From: an uncultured Blautia sp.
GTDB lineage: Bacteria; Bacillota; Clostridia; Lachnospirales; Lachnospiraceae
Direction of reading: 5' to 3'
NCBI GenBank assembly: GCA_900541985.1
Contig: UQLX01000048.1
Location: 1-14,161, forward strand
Length of the DNA: 14,161 bases
Within the stretch, counting starts at the first letter, position 1. Every line of letters begins with the position of its first letter. The position numbers and the translations under genes were made by a program. The notes under the pieces were generated by a model. The model saw nothing but the letters and a program-made list of their open reading frames with translations, was not told the DNA's origin and made no database searches. Shown one piece after another: positions 1 to 6,242 of the stretch.

Positions 1-82
1 ATGAATAATGCACTATTTAAGCATAACGAGAGTTAATTTTACTGGAAGTTCAGAATACGTTATTTTTCTTATGAAAGATTTA

Positions 83-111
83 TTGAAACAAACTCTTTTT
101 TATACTATAAT
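83..111 (+). promoter_or_regulatory. Sigma-A type promoter of pncB
   Basis: TTGAAA at 83-88 and TATAAT at 106-111 are separated by 17 bases, close to the vegetative consensus. Transcription would start near 118, leaving a 5' UTR of about 60 bases. The pncB Shine-Dalgarno AAAGGAGA lies at 163-170, six bases before the ATG. I saw no riboswitch-like fold or clear repressor palindrome in 1-176. Confidence 0.75.
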
Positions 112-176
112 TCTTCATATAATACAGAAGTAAATGAAAAAATCGTATCAAATATTTATAATAAAGGAGACATTAC

Positions 177-1640
177 ATGAGAGCAAATAATCTTACTCTG
201 CTCACTGATCTCTATGAATTGACCATGATGCAGGGATATTTTAAAAACCCCACTAATCAGACTGTTATTTTTGACATGTTTTACCGTACCAATCCATGCG
301 GAGGAAGCTTTGCCATTGCGGCAGGTCTGGAACAGATGATCGAATATGTCGAAAATCTCCGTTTTACGGAAGAAGATGTGGAATATCTGAGAAGCCTGAA
401 TATTTTTCAGGAGGATTTTCTGGAATATCTGAGCACCTTCCACTTTACAGGCGATATTTATGCCATTCCGGAGGGAACGGTTGTCTTTCCCCGGGAACCC
501 CTCGTCAAGGTAATTGCTCCTATCATGGAAGCCCAGCTTGTAGAAACTGCGATTCTGAATATCATCAATCACCAGAGTCTCATTGCCACCAAGTCCGCCA
601 GAGTCTGCTACGCAGCCCGCGGAGACGGAGTGATGGAATTCGGCCTTCGCCGCGCCCAGGGACCGGACGCCGGCATTTACGGAGCCCGTGCGGCAGTGAT
701 CGCAGGCTGTGTGGGAACCTCTAATGTACTTACCGGTCAGATGTTCCATGTTCCAGTTCTCGGTACTCATGCGCACAGCTGGATCATGAGCTTCCCGGAT
801 GAATACACTGCTTTTAAAACCTATGCCAAAATGTATCCGGACTCCTGTACGCTTCTTGTGGATACCTATGACGTACTGAAATCCGGTGTGCCCAATGCCA
901 TCCGCGTATTTGAGGAAATGCGTGAAGAGGGAATCAAACTGACAAAATACGGCATCCGTATCGACAGCGGCGACCTGGCTTACCTGTCCAAAGAAGCTTA
1001 CAAAATGCTGGCAGCTGCCGGTTTTGATGATGCCACCATCGCAGCATCCAGCGATCTGGACGAATATCTGATCGACAGCCTGAAAACCCAGGATGCCAGG
1101 ATCAATTCCTGGGGTGTGGGAACCAATCTGATCACCAGCAAGGACAACCCGGCCTTTGGCGGTGTATATAAACTGGCTGCAGTTAAGGATGCGGACAGCA
1201 ATAACTTTATTCCTAAGATCAAGCTGTCTGAAAACACCGAGAAAGTCACCAATCCGGGAAATAAAACCGTTTACCGTATCTACAGCAAAACCACCGGAAA
1301 GATCAAGGCAGACCTGATCTGTCTGGCTGACGAAGTTTTTGATCCGGAAGAGACCATGATCATCTTTGACCCGGTAGATACCTGGAAAAAAACCAAAGTT
1401 CTGGGAGGAACCTATGAAATACGCGAACTTCTGATTCCTGTGATCCGCGAAGGAAAACGTGTTTACACCTCTCCTGATGTTATGGATATCCGTGATTACT
1501 GCCAGAAGGAACAGAATACCCTCTGGGATGAATCCCGCCGTCTCATCAATCCTCAGAAGGTTTATGTGGATCTTTCCCAGAAGCTTTACGACCTGAAGAA
1601 AAACCTGCTGGAAGAAATGAGCGAAAAGGCTCTTGATTAA
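177..1640 (+). CDS. pncB: Nicotinate phosphoribosyltransferase
   Basis: This 487-aa cytoplasmic enzyme joins nicotinate to PRPP, with ATP hydrolysis, to give nicotinate mononucleotide in the Preiss-Handler NAD salvage route. The N-terminus carries the family signature LLTDLYELTMMQGYF (residues 8-22). GTHAHSW contains His198 and His200, and His200 fits the phosphorylated catalytic histidine. Later come LLVDTYD, the phosphate-binding GIRIDSGDLAYLSKEA and GVGTNLITSKDNPAFGGVYK. The length matches the long Firmicutes/animal type (about 490 aa) rather than the 400-aa enterobacterial type. The start is supported by AAAGGAGA six bases upstream. It appears to be transcribed alone from the promoter at 83-111, since a hairpin with a T-tract follows. 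No key motif is missing. Confidence 0.95.
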   Translation: MRANNLTLLTDLYELTMMQGYFKNPTNQTVIFDMFYRTNPCGGSFAIAAGLEQMIEYVENLRFTEEDVEYLRSLNIFQEDFLEYLSTFHFTGDIYAIPEGTVVFPREPLVKVIAPIMEAQLVETAILNIINHQSLIATKSARVCYAARGDGVMEFGLRRAQGPDAGIYGARAAVIAGCVGTSNVLTGQMFHVPVLGTHAHSWIMSFPDEYTAFKTYAKMYPDSCTLLVDTYDVLKSGVPNAIRVFEEMREEGIKLTKYGIRIDSGDLAYLSKEAYKMLAAAGFDDATIAASSDLDEYLIDSLKTQDARINSWGVGTNLITSKDNPAFGGVYKLAAVKDADSNNFIPKIKLSENTEKVTNPGNKTVYRIYSKTTGKIKADLICLADEVFDPEETMIIFDPVDTWKKTKVLGGTYEIRELLIPVIREGKRVYTSPDVMDIRDYCQKEQNTLWDESRRLINPQKVYVDLSQKLYDLKKNLLEEMSEKALD

Positions 1641-1648
1641 AAGTCATA

Positions 1649-1693
1649 TCCCCCTGCCGCCTTTCATATCATAAAAGGTGAGGGGGGATTTTT
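1649..1693 (+). terminator. Terminator-like hairpin overlapping the RBS of the next gene
   Basis: The outer stem pairs CCCCCT (1650-1655) with AGGGGG (1681-1686). The inner stem pairs CCTTT (1660-1664) with AAAGG (1674-1678). The fold ends in GGAT followed by five T (1689-1693), then the ATG at 1694. It can act as the pncB terminator. Its 3' arm also holds the only SD-like sequence (GAGGGGGG, 1680-1687) of the downstream peptidase gene, so readthrough mRNA would have that RBS masked. Confidence 0.7.
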
Positions 1694-2260
1694 ATGGACA
1701 AAGACTACACGATCCTTATTAATAAAAAGCACCCGCTTCCTGCGGATTTTATACCGGAGCATCTGATAGATATCGGATTGCCCTTTGATGCCATTCCCGG
1801 AGACCAGAAACGTCTTCTGGAAGAAAAAACAGCCCGTGCGGCATTGGAACTGGTCGCAAGGAGCCGAATGGAGGGCCTGAGCCTTTACTGTATCTCCGGA
1901 TACCGTTCTTACATCCGGCAGAAAGAACTCTATACAGGAAATAATTATGTTGCTTCTCCGGGAACCAGCGAGCACCAGAGCGGACTTGCCCTTGATCTTT
2001 CCTGCCCTGCCGTGCATATGGAGCTGACGGAAGCCTTTGCCGAAACAAAAGAGGGACTCTGGCTGAAAAAACATGCGCCTCTCTATGGTTTTATCATCCG
2101 TTATCCGGAAAACAAAACACACATTACCGGATTCCCATGGGAACCCTGGCATATCCGTTATGTGACCAGGCCTCTTGCCTCTTATCTTACCCTTACCGGA
2201 CTGACACTGGAAGAATACCATATGATGGAAAATTCTGTGGACTTTCTCGGTTTAAAGTGA
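1694..2260 (+). CDS. M15-family D,D-carboxypeptidase, VanY/VanXY-like, cytoplasmic
   Basis: This 188-aa zinc peptidase should cleave D-Ala-D-Ala ends of peptidoglycan precursors or the dipeptide. The fold signature is clear: SGYRSY (Arg71), SEHQSGLALD giving zinc ligands His94 and Asp101, and EPWHIRYV giving catalytic Glu150 and zinc ligand His153. It starts directly with ILINKKHPL and has no signal peptide or membrane helix, unlike most VanY. Size, N-terminus and C-terminal EEYH resemble the soluble enterococcal VanXY enzymes, from memory of that family. No vanH, ligase or vanRS genes lie nearby, so a resistance role is not supported; turnover of cytosolic precursors or scavenged muropeptides is equally possible. 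The RBS is a weak G-run inside the preceding hairpin. Confidence 0.85.
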   Translation: MDKDYTILINKKHPLPADFIPEHLIDIGLPFDAIPGDQKRLLEEKTARAALELVARSRMEGLSLYCISGYRSYIRQKELYTGNNYVASPGTSEHQSGLALDLSCPAVHMELTEAFAETKEGLWLKKHAPLYGFIIRYPENKTHITGFPWEPWHIRYVTRPLASYLTLTGLTLEEYHMMENSVDFLGLK

Positions 2261-2266
2261 TATACT
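2258..2266 (+). promoter_or_regulatory. Possible extended -10 promoter before DAHP synthase
   Basis: TGA followed by TATACT (2261-2266) resembles an extended -10 element right after the preceding stop codon, and no good -35 is visible. Alternatively the gene is read through from upstream. The downstream gene has a strong SD, CGGAGGA, at 2298-2304. Confidence 0.3.
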
Positions 2267-2312
2267 ATGAACACTTGAAAATGCTTTATTTTACTTACGG
2301 AGGAAATACATT

Positions 2313-3344
2313 ATGTCAATGAAGATCAATCACCAGCTTCCTTTGCCGGATACTCTCAAAGCCCAGTATCCTTTAAGCAATGAGCTGAAAGAAATCAAAG
2401 CCCGGAGAGATGAGGAGATTCGCCGGATCTTTACCGGGGAGTCTGATAAATTTGTTGTTCTCGTCGGACCCTGCTCTGCGGATAACGAAGAAACCGTATG
2501 TGAATATGTAAACCGGCTGAAAAAAGTAAGCGATCAGGTTTCTGACAAGCTTATGATCATCCCGAGAGTTTACACAAATAAACCCCGTACCACCGGTGAT
2601 GGCTATAAGGGTATGCTCCATCAGCCGGAACCGGACAAAGCGCCTGATCTCCTTGCCGGAATCATTGCCATCCGGAAAATGCACATCCGCGTACTTTCGG
2701 AAACAGGTCTTTCTACCGCAGATGAAATGCTTTATCCGGAAAATCGCAGCTATCTGGATGATGTTCTTTCCTATGAGGCCATCGGAGCGCGCTCTGTAGA
2801 AAACCAGCAGCACCGCCTGACAGCCAGCGGAATGGATATTCCTGTAGGTATGAAAAATCCTACCAGCGGCGATCTTTCTGTAATGTTGAATTCCGTTACT
2901 GCCGCTCAGCACTCCCATCATTTTATTTACAGGGGCTTTGATGTGGAAACCGGCGGAAACGAACTTGCACACACCATTCTCCGCGGAGGGGTAAACAAAT
3001 TCGGTCAGACCCAGCCCAACTACCATTATGAGGAGCTGGTACGTCTGGCAGAGTTATATCAGAAGTGGGAACTGAAAAATCCTGCTGTCATTGTTGACGT
3101 AAACCATTCCAATTCCGGAAAGCAATATAAAGAACAGATCCGTATCGTCAGTGAAGTCCTTCACAGCCGCAATTACAATTCCGATCTGAAAAAGCTTGTA
3201 AAAGGTGTTATGATCGAAAGCTATATTCTGGAAGGCCGTCAGGACATCAGCGACCACATGATCCCGGGATGCTCCATTACCGATCCCTGTCTGGGATGGG
3301 AGGATACCGAGAGGCTGATCTACGAAATCGCCGAGAAATGCTGA
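2313..3344 (+). CDS. aroF: 3-deoxy-7-phosphoheptulonate synthase (class I DAHP synthase)
   Basis: This 343-aa cytoplasmic enzyme condenses phosphoenolpyruvate with erythrose-4-phosphate, the first step of the shikimate pathway to aromatic amino acids. Motifs of the class I (AroFGH) type run in order: LVGPCSADNEE; RVYTNKPRTTGDGYKG, the substrate-binding KPRT loop; IGARSVENQQHR; GMKNPTSGD; NKFGQTQPNYHYE; VDVNHSNSGKQ with the metal-ligand histidine; MIESYILEGRQ; and CSITDPCLGWEDTE. The length agrees with the 340-360 aa family norm. GGAGG at 2299-2303 supports the ATG at 2313. It stands alone, closed by a terminator, with no other aro genes nearby. Which aromatic amino acid inhibits it cannot be told from this sequence. 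Confidence 0.95.
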   Translation: MSMKINHQLPLPDTLKAQYPLSNELKEIKARRDEEIRRIFTGESDKFVVLVGPCSADNEETVCEYVNRLKKVSDQVSDKLMIIPRVYTNKPRTTGDGYKGMLHQPEPDKAPDLLAGIIAIRKMHIRVLSETGLSTADEMLYPENRSYLDDVLSYEAIGARSVENQQHRLTASGMDIPVGMKNPTSGDLSVMLNSVTAAQHSHHFIYRGFDVETGGNELAHTILRGGVNKFGQTQPNYHYEELVRLAELYQKWELKNPAVIVDVNHSNSGKQYKEQIRIVSEVLHSRNYNSDLKKLVKGVMIESYILEGRQDISDHMIPGCSITDPCLGWEDTERLIYEIAEKC

Positions 3345-3348
3345 CATA

Positions 3349-3392
3349 GAAAATGCCACCCAAACTGGTCAAAGTTGTGAGGGTGGTTTTTC
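3349..3392. terminator. Bidirectional terminator between aroF and spoVT
   Basis: CCACCC (3356-3361) pairs with GGGTGG (3381-3386). The stem is flanked by GAAAA on the left and TTTTTC on the right, so it can stop the convergent aroF and spoVT transcripts. Confidence 0.8.
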
Positions 3393-3405
3393 TATGCCTT
3401 TTTTA

Positions 3406-3954
3406 CTACTGCTCCATCTGTCTCCCTAAAAACCCTGCTGCCGTCTGCACCAGCATCTTTTCCGTATCCCCAAATACATCCTTTTCATTTTTTCCTATCA
3501 GAATCACTGCTCCTATGGCATCTCCTGCACAGATAATCGGCTGCAGGATTTCAGCGCCTTCCATTTCTTTCTGGTTTGAAATGACAGGTATCCTTGCTTT
3601 TTCTCCAGGGCGGAAGCATCTGGCTTCTCTGGCCGTGATACTCTCCTCCAGTTCTTTGCTGATCTCTTTTCCCGCTATTTCCCTGCTTCCATGGCCGGCT
3701 GCCGCAACCACCTGATCATGATCCGTGATACAGGCAAGAAAACCGGTTGTCTGTGCAAGAGCTTCCACATATTCTTTTGCAAATATACTCAGTTCTCCAA
3801 TTGGAGAATATTTTTTTAAAATGATCTCCCCCTCTCTGTCTGTAAAAATCTCCAGAGGAGTTCCTTCCTTGATCCGTAACGTCCGCCGTATTTCTTTCGG
3901 GATGACCACCCTTCCCAGGTCGTCGATCCTCCGCACGATTCCTGTAGCTTTCAT
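3406..3954 (-). CDS. spoVT: Stage V sporulation protein T, AbrB-family regulator
   Basis: This 182-aa DNA-binding regulator controls late forespore genes. Residues 1-50 form the swapped-hairpin AbrB DNA-binding domain, beginning MKATGIVRRIDDLGRVVIPK, which is almost invariant in SpoVT. Residues 56-182 form the GAF-like domain, ending TAAGFLGRQMEQ as in Bacillus SpoVT (178 aa). In B. subtilis the gene is sigma-G dependent and autorepressed; that is family knowledge, and I could not place a convincing sigma-G promoter here. The SD GGAGG (3964-3968) sits nine bases before the ATG and is wholly inside a 14-bp inverted repeat, which suggests control of translation. The exporter gene lies upstream in the same direction, about 100 bases away. 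Confidence 0.95.
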   Translation of the reverse strand: MKATGIVRRIDDLGRVVIPKEIRRTLRIKEGTPLEIFTDREGEIILKKYSPIGELSIFAKEYVEALAQTTGFLACITDHDQVVAAAGHGSREIAGKEISKELEESITAREARCFRPGEKARIPVISNQKEMEGAEILQPIICAGDAIGAVILIGKNEKDVFGDTEKMLVQTAAGFLGRQMEQ

Positions 3955-3957
3955 ATA

Positions 3958-4020
3958 AAAATTCCTCCATTTACTGTACTTTCCGATTCTGGAAATAGTA
4001 TCTGTGAATGGAGGAATTTT
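3958..4020 (-). repeat. Perfect 14-bp inverted repeat masking the spoVT SD
   Basis: Bases 3958-3971 (AAAATTCCTCCATT) are the exact reverse complement of 4007-4020. Three further pairs, one of them G-U, extend the stem inward and leave a loop of about 29 bases. Read on the - strand, the 3' arm contains GGAGG and is followed by T residues and the ATG. It can therefore act as a terminator for the upstream exporter transcript, an SD-masking hairpin, or a protein-binding palindrome. Confidence 0.75.
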
Positions 4021-4057
4021 ATACCTGATTCACATAAAAAATGCTTTTATTCCCTGC

Positions 4058-5143
4058 TTAAATCCTGTCAAAAATCCATCCCATAAAAGGTGAAAGAAAG
4101 ATCATGATCACCGAAAAACTGAAAGAGCTTACAGAGATCAGTGTGGATCTCTGCCGGGAAGGTATTTTTTCATTTAAAATAATATCTGCCCTTACCTCCA
4201 TAAAATCATCAAAAAATGCCGCCATAAACCCGCCTGCGATCACTATATACGGATTTCCCAGAAGCAGGGATCCAAGCGCTGCTGCAATGCCGGAAATGCT
4301 GAATATCACGATTCCCCGGAACCTGAGACGGGAGCAGTACTGTACCAGCTTTGCTCCAAGAGCAGCGCCCAGCTGCATAAAAAACAGCGCCGGCCCAAGA
4401 AGTGACGGATTCAGTCCGATTTCCGGAAGCTTTGCCTGAAGGAAAAACAAAAGCAGCGTGGAAACCGCTCCCACAAGAGAATTTACCAGAATCAATCCCA
4501 TAAACTTTGGATTCTTCTTTAAAAACAGAATACTTTCTGTTACACAGGCTTTGCAGCGTATTCCGATACCATCTTTACCGGAAACAGCCGGCTGTATCAT
4601 TTCGGACAATCCCAAAACTGTCATCACTCCAAAAATACCAAAGACCACATCCAGACTGTAGGCTTTCCGATAGCCCAGCATAAGAGAAAATCCTGCCAGA
4701 AGTGCGGAACAGGCTGTCCCGATCCGGTAGATCATCATTTCTGTAGCGGAAAAACGATTATATTCTGTTTCCTTCCCATAAGCTTTCAGACTTTCATAAG
4801 CCAGAGCCTCTCTTGTTCCCGATGCCAGGTTGTAACTTAGTGCACTGATCCCTACTGCAATGGCAATACTCTGGAAGGATCGGGAAAAAATCATCACCAG
4901 CGCAGACAGCAGGGACATGATCCTGCTCAGTACCATAACCTTTTTCCTTCCAAGAACATCTGCCATAACGCCTGACGGGATCTCACCGCTTAAGCTTACC
5001 ACATGGAAAATTGCTTCTAATATTCCAATCTGCCCGATGGAATATCCTCTCTGGGCCAGAAGCGCCACCCAGGCCGCATTTCCCAGCGCAAAGGATTCAA
5101 AAACAGCTGCCAGATACAGCTTTCTTATTTGTTTTTTATGCAT
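4058..5143 (-). CDS. MFS transporter, probable drug-type exporter, short at C-terminus
   Basis: This 361-aa polytopic membrane protein belongs to the major facilitator superfamily. Roughly eleven hydrophobic segments can be traced. The loop after helix 2 holds the motif-A-like PSGVMADVLGRKKV typical of proton-driven antiporters. A hydrophilic central loop (around SGKDGIGIRCKAC) separates the two halves. The protein ends MGWIFDRI right after what should be the loop before the last helix; relatives usually have about 390-400 residues, so the final helix looks lost. The substrate is unknown, and export of drugs or toxic metabolites is an inference. AGGAG at 5152-5156, eight bases before the ATG, supports the start, but it is paired in a hairpin. 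A dedicated promoter and long leader precede it. Confidence 0.8.
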   Translation of the reverse strand: MHKKQIRKLYLAAVFESFALGNAAWVALLAQRGYSIGQIGILEAIFHVVSLSGEIPSGVMADVLGRKKVMVLSRIMSLLSALVMIFSRSFQSIAIAVGISALSYNLASGTREALAYESLKAYGKETEYNRFSATEMMIYRIGTACSALLAGFSLMLGYRKAYSLDVVFGIFGVMTVLGLSEMIQPAVSGKDGIGIRCKACVTESILFLKKNPKFMGLILVNSLVGAVSTLLLFFLQAKLPEIGLNPSLLGPALFFMQLGAALGAKLVQYCSRLRFRGIVIFSISGIAAALGSLLLGNPYIVIAGGFMAAFFDDFMEVRADIILNEKIPSRQRSTLISVSSFSFSVIMIFLSPFMGWIFDRI

Positions 5144-5150
5144 AAAAAAA

Positions 5151-5187
5151 TCTCCTATTCTGTAAAAATAAATACATGAATAAGAGA
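5151..5187 (-). promoter_or_regulatory. Hairpin holding the MFS gene SD, followed by a T-tract
   Basis: On the - strand TCTCTTATTC (5187-5178) pairs with GAATAGGAGA (5160-5151): ten pairs, one of them G-U. ATGTA/TACA pairing inside adds up to four more pairs past one bulged base. The 3' arm contains AGGAG, the only SD of the exporter. Seven T residues and the ATG follow immediately. The fold looks both like an intrinsic terminator and like an RBS-masking stem. Confidence 0.65.
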
Positions 5188-5230
5188 TAGTAAACGTCTT
5201 TATAAAATTTCAGGATCTGCATGAATCGGA

Positions 5231-5320
5231 TCAGCAGTTCCTAAAAAAGAGCGCACTATCCCTGTAAGCGTAAAAAATGCATCCATTTTCAAGCTGAAGA
5301 TTACATGTTTTCCACTTCAT
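5231..5320 (-). CDS. Candidate 29-aa leader peptide of the MFS gene
   Basis: An ATG at 5320 preceded by AAAGGAG (5337-5331, ten-base spacing) opens a 29-codon frame. It begins MKWKTCNLQLENGC, ends ALFFRNC and stops with TGA at 5233-5231. It is too small to judge by similarity, and I recognise no known ribosome-arrest motif. Its interest is positional: the SD is the 5' arm and the last third of the frame is the 3' arm of a terminator-like stem, and the exporter gene follows about 90 bases later. It could be a sensor ORF for translation-coupled attenuation, or a chance frame. Confidence 0.3.
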   Translation of the reverse strand: MKWKTCNLQLENGCIFYAYRDSALFFRNC

Positions 5321-5337
5321 CCGTACTGCGCTCCTTT
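5243..5337 (-). terminator. Long-range attenuator-like terminator in the MFS leader
   Basis: On the - strand AAAGGAGCGCA (5337-5327) pairs with TGCGCTCTTTT (5255-5245) over eleven positions with one G-U. Two further pairs (T-A, A-T) lie past a single mismatch. The 3' arm runs into six T residues. The apical region of about 70 bases spans the leader ORF and has a smaller stem, TGAAG/CTTCA. With its SD buried, the leader ORF and the terminator compete. Confidence 0.5.
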
Positions 5338-5358
5338 CTGATTTTCTTAAATATTCCT

Positions 5359-5393
5359 GTGTCACGCGGCGCCGGATCTGACGCCGCTGACAC
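5359..5393 (-). repeat. GC-rich hairpin at the start of the MFS leader
   Basis: GTGTCA, a bulged C, then GCGGCG (5359-5371) pair with CGCCGC TGACAC (5382-5393): a twelve-pair stem with a ten-base loop, far more GC-rich than its surroundings. There is no T-tract on either side, so it is a poor terminator. It begins at the predicted transcription start of the promoter at 5401-5429, which suggests a 5'-end protective or regulatory stem. Confidence 0.6.
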
Positions 5394-5400
5394 TGTTATT

Positions 5401-5429
5401 ACTATATCACAGCATATTGCCGATGACAA
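5401..5429 (-). promoter_or_regulatory. Promoter of the MFS leader and gene
   Basis: On the - strand TTGTCA (5429-5424), a 17-base spacer and TATAGT (5406-5401) give five of six matches at each element. It lies immediately after the scrB remnant's stop codon. Transcription would start near 5394, giving a leader of about 250 bases before the exporter ATG. Confidence 0.6.
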
Positions 5430-5433
5430 GAAT

Positions 5434-6003
5434 TTATGCTTTTGCTACCTTCATTTTTTCCAGTTTCCAGAGACCTCCACGGAATTTCTCTGCTTCCACC
5501 TTCAGCATATGCGCCCGGGTCTTACCGTAAAATCTGGAGGAGAAAACCACTTCTCCCTGATTCACATAAATTTCCACTGCCGAGGTGTCCGCAAGGATCC
5601 GGATATCTTTCACCTGTTCCACACAGGCATTTCGGTTCCTGCGGCCTGCTCCGGCCTCCTCGTCCATCGTAAGCGTCAGAATCCCGTCCCTGTGCTCCAG
5701 TGTACCGTGACAGTCCATAGGGCCGTCCGGATAAAGGGAAACTCCCTCATATATCCAGCTGACAAGATCCTCACTGGAATAATGTCCCCAGAATTTCAGT
5801 CCTCCCTTTACCTCAAAAGGAGAATACTGAAAGAACACATGATACCTTCCCTTATAATAACACAATCCGTTGGGATCATTCAGCCAGCCGGCCGGAGGCA
5901 TCAGGTGATGGGTCAGCCGATGGGGGAAAATATCCGCTTCTGCAAATTTTGTTTCTTCAATTTTTCTGATTTCTTCTGCAAGAACCTTTGTCAGTACACT
6001 CAT
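5434..6003 (-). CDS. scrB: Internally deleted sucrose-6-phosphate hydrolase (scrB remnant, GH32)
   Basis: This 189-aa frame joins the two ends of a glycoside hydrolase family 32 enzyme. Residues 34-46 hold HLMPPAGWLNDPNG with nucleophile Asp43. VFFQY and FWGHYSSEDLVSW follow, up to about residue 100 (near base 5704). The sequence then jumps into the C-terminal beta-sandwich: LEHRDGILTLTMDEEAG, DIRILADTSAVEIYVNQGE, VVFSSRFYG. Intact relatives are about 470-490 aa, so about 290 residues are missing. The lost part includes the RDP motif and the EC motif with the acid/base glutamate. The reading frame survives the deletion, but catalysis cannot. Its ATG overlaps the scrA 3' end as ATGA, a sign of former translational coupling. 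It should be treated as a pseudogene unless the junction is an assembly error. Confidence 0.85.
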   Translation of the reverse strand: MSVLTKVLAEEIRKIEETKFAEADIFPHRLTHHLMPPAGWLNDPNGLCYYKGRYHVFFQYSPFEVKGGLKFWGHYSSEDLVSWIYEGVSLYPDGPMDCHGTLEHRDGILTLTMDEEAGAGRRNRNACVEQVKDIRILADTSAVEIYVNQGEVVFSSRFYGKTRAHMLKVEAEKFRGGLWKLEKMKVAKA

Positions 6004-6236
6004 TCTTTTATCAGCTCCAGTACATGATCTCTGTAATCTGTTTTACCTGTTTTCAGGACTTTTATATCCTGATATTCGTCTGTATTCGTTACGATCAGAG
6101 GTGTGGTCACATCATAGCCTTCCGCCTTGATCCTGTCCATGTCAAAGGTGATCAGAAGCTGGCCTGCTTTTACATGATCTCCTTCACTTACATGGGTGAC
6201 TTCTGCTGCAAAGGTTTCATCCTTTACCTGATCCAT
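6000..6236 (-). CDS. scrA: 3' remnant of scrA: C-terminal half of the EIIA-Glc-type domain
   Basis: The 78-residue frame reads like the last half of a PTS EIIA-Glc domain: FAAEVTHVSEGDHVKAGQLL, FDMDRIKAEGYDVTTPLIVTNTDEY, then a short tail. The N-terminal half, with both active-site histidines, is absent. It lies in the same frame as the EIIBC gene upstream, separated from it by one TAA and two codons. There is no SD before its ATG (6236), so separate translation is unlikely. The natural reading is one former EIIBCA gene with an internal deletion. Its TGA overlaps the scrB ATG. Confidence 0.75.
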   Translation of the reverse strand: MDQVKDETFAAEVTHVSEGDHVKAGQLLITFDMDRIKAEGYDVTTPLIVTNTDEYQDIKVLKTGKTDYRDHVLELIKE

Positions 6237-6242
6237 AGGAAT

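Noticed and set aside
156..776. 206-aa open frame on the - strand opposite pncB
   Set aside because: It is antisense to a well-conserved enzyme and has no SD or family resemblance; it is a shadow of pncB codon usage.
4018..4044. Sigma-G-like pair GCATT / GTATAAA upstream of spoVT
   Set aside because: The spacer is only 15 bases against the 17-18 usual for sigma-G, and the -10 is a weak match.
5305..6027. 240-aa open frame on the + strand across the scrB remnant and exporter leader
   Set aside because: It is rich in His, Cys, Phe and Ser as expected for antisense translation, and the real coding sense is shown by GH32 motifs on the other strand.
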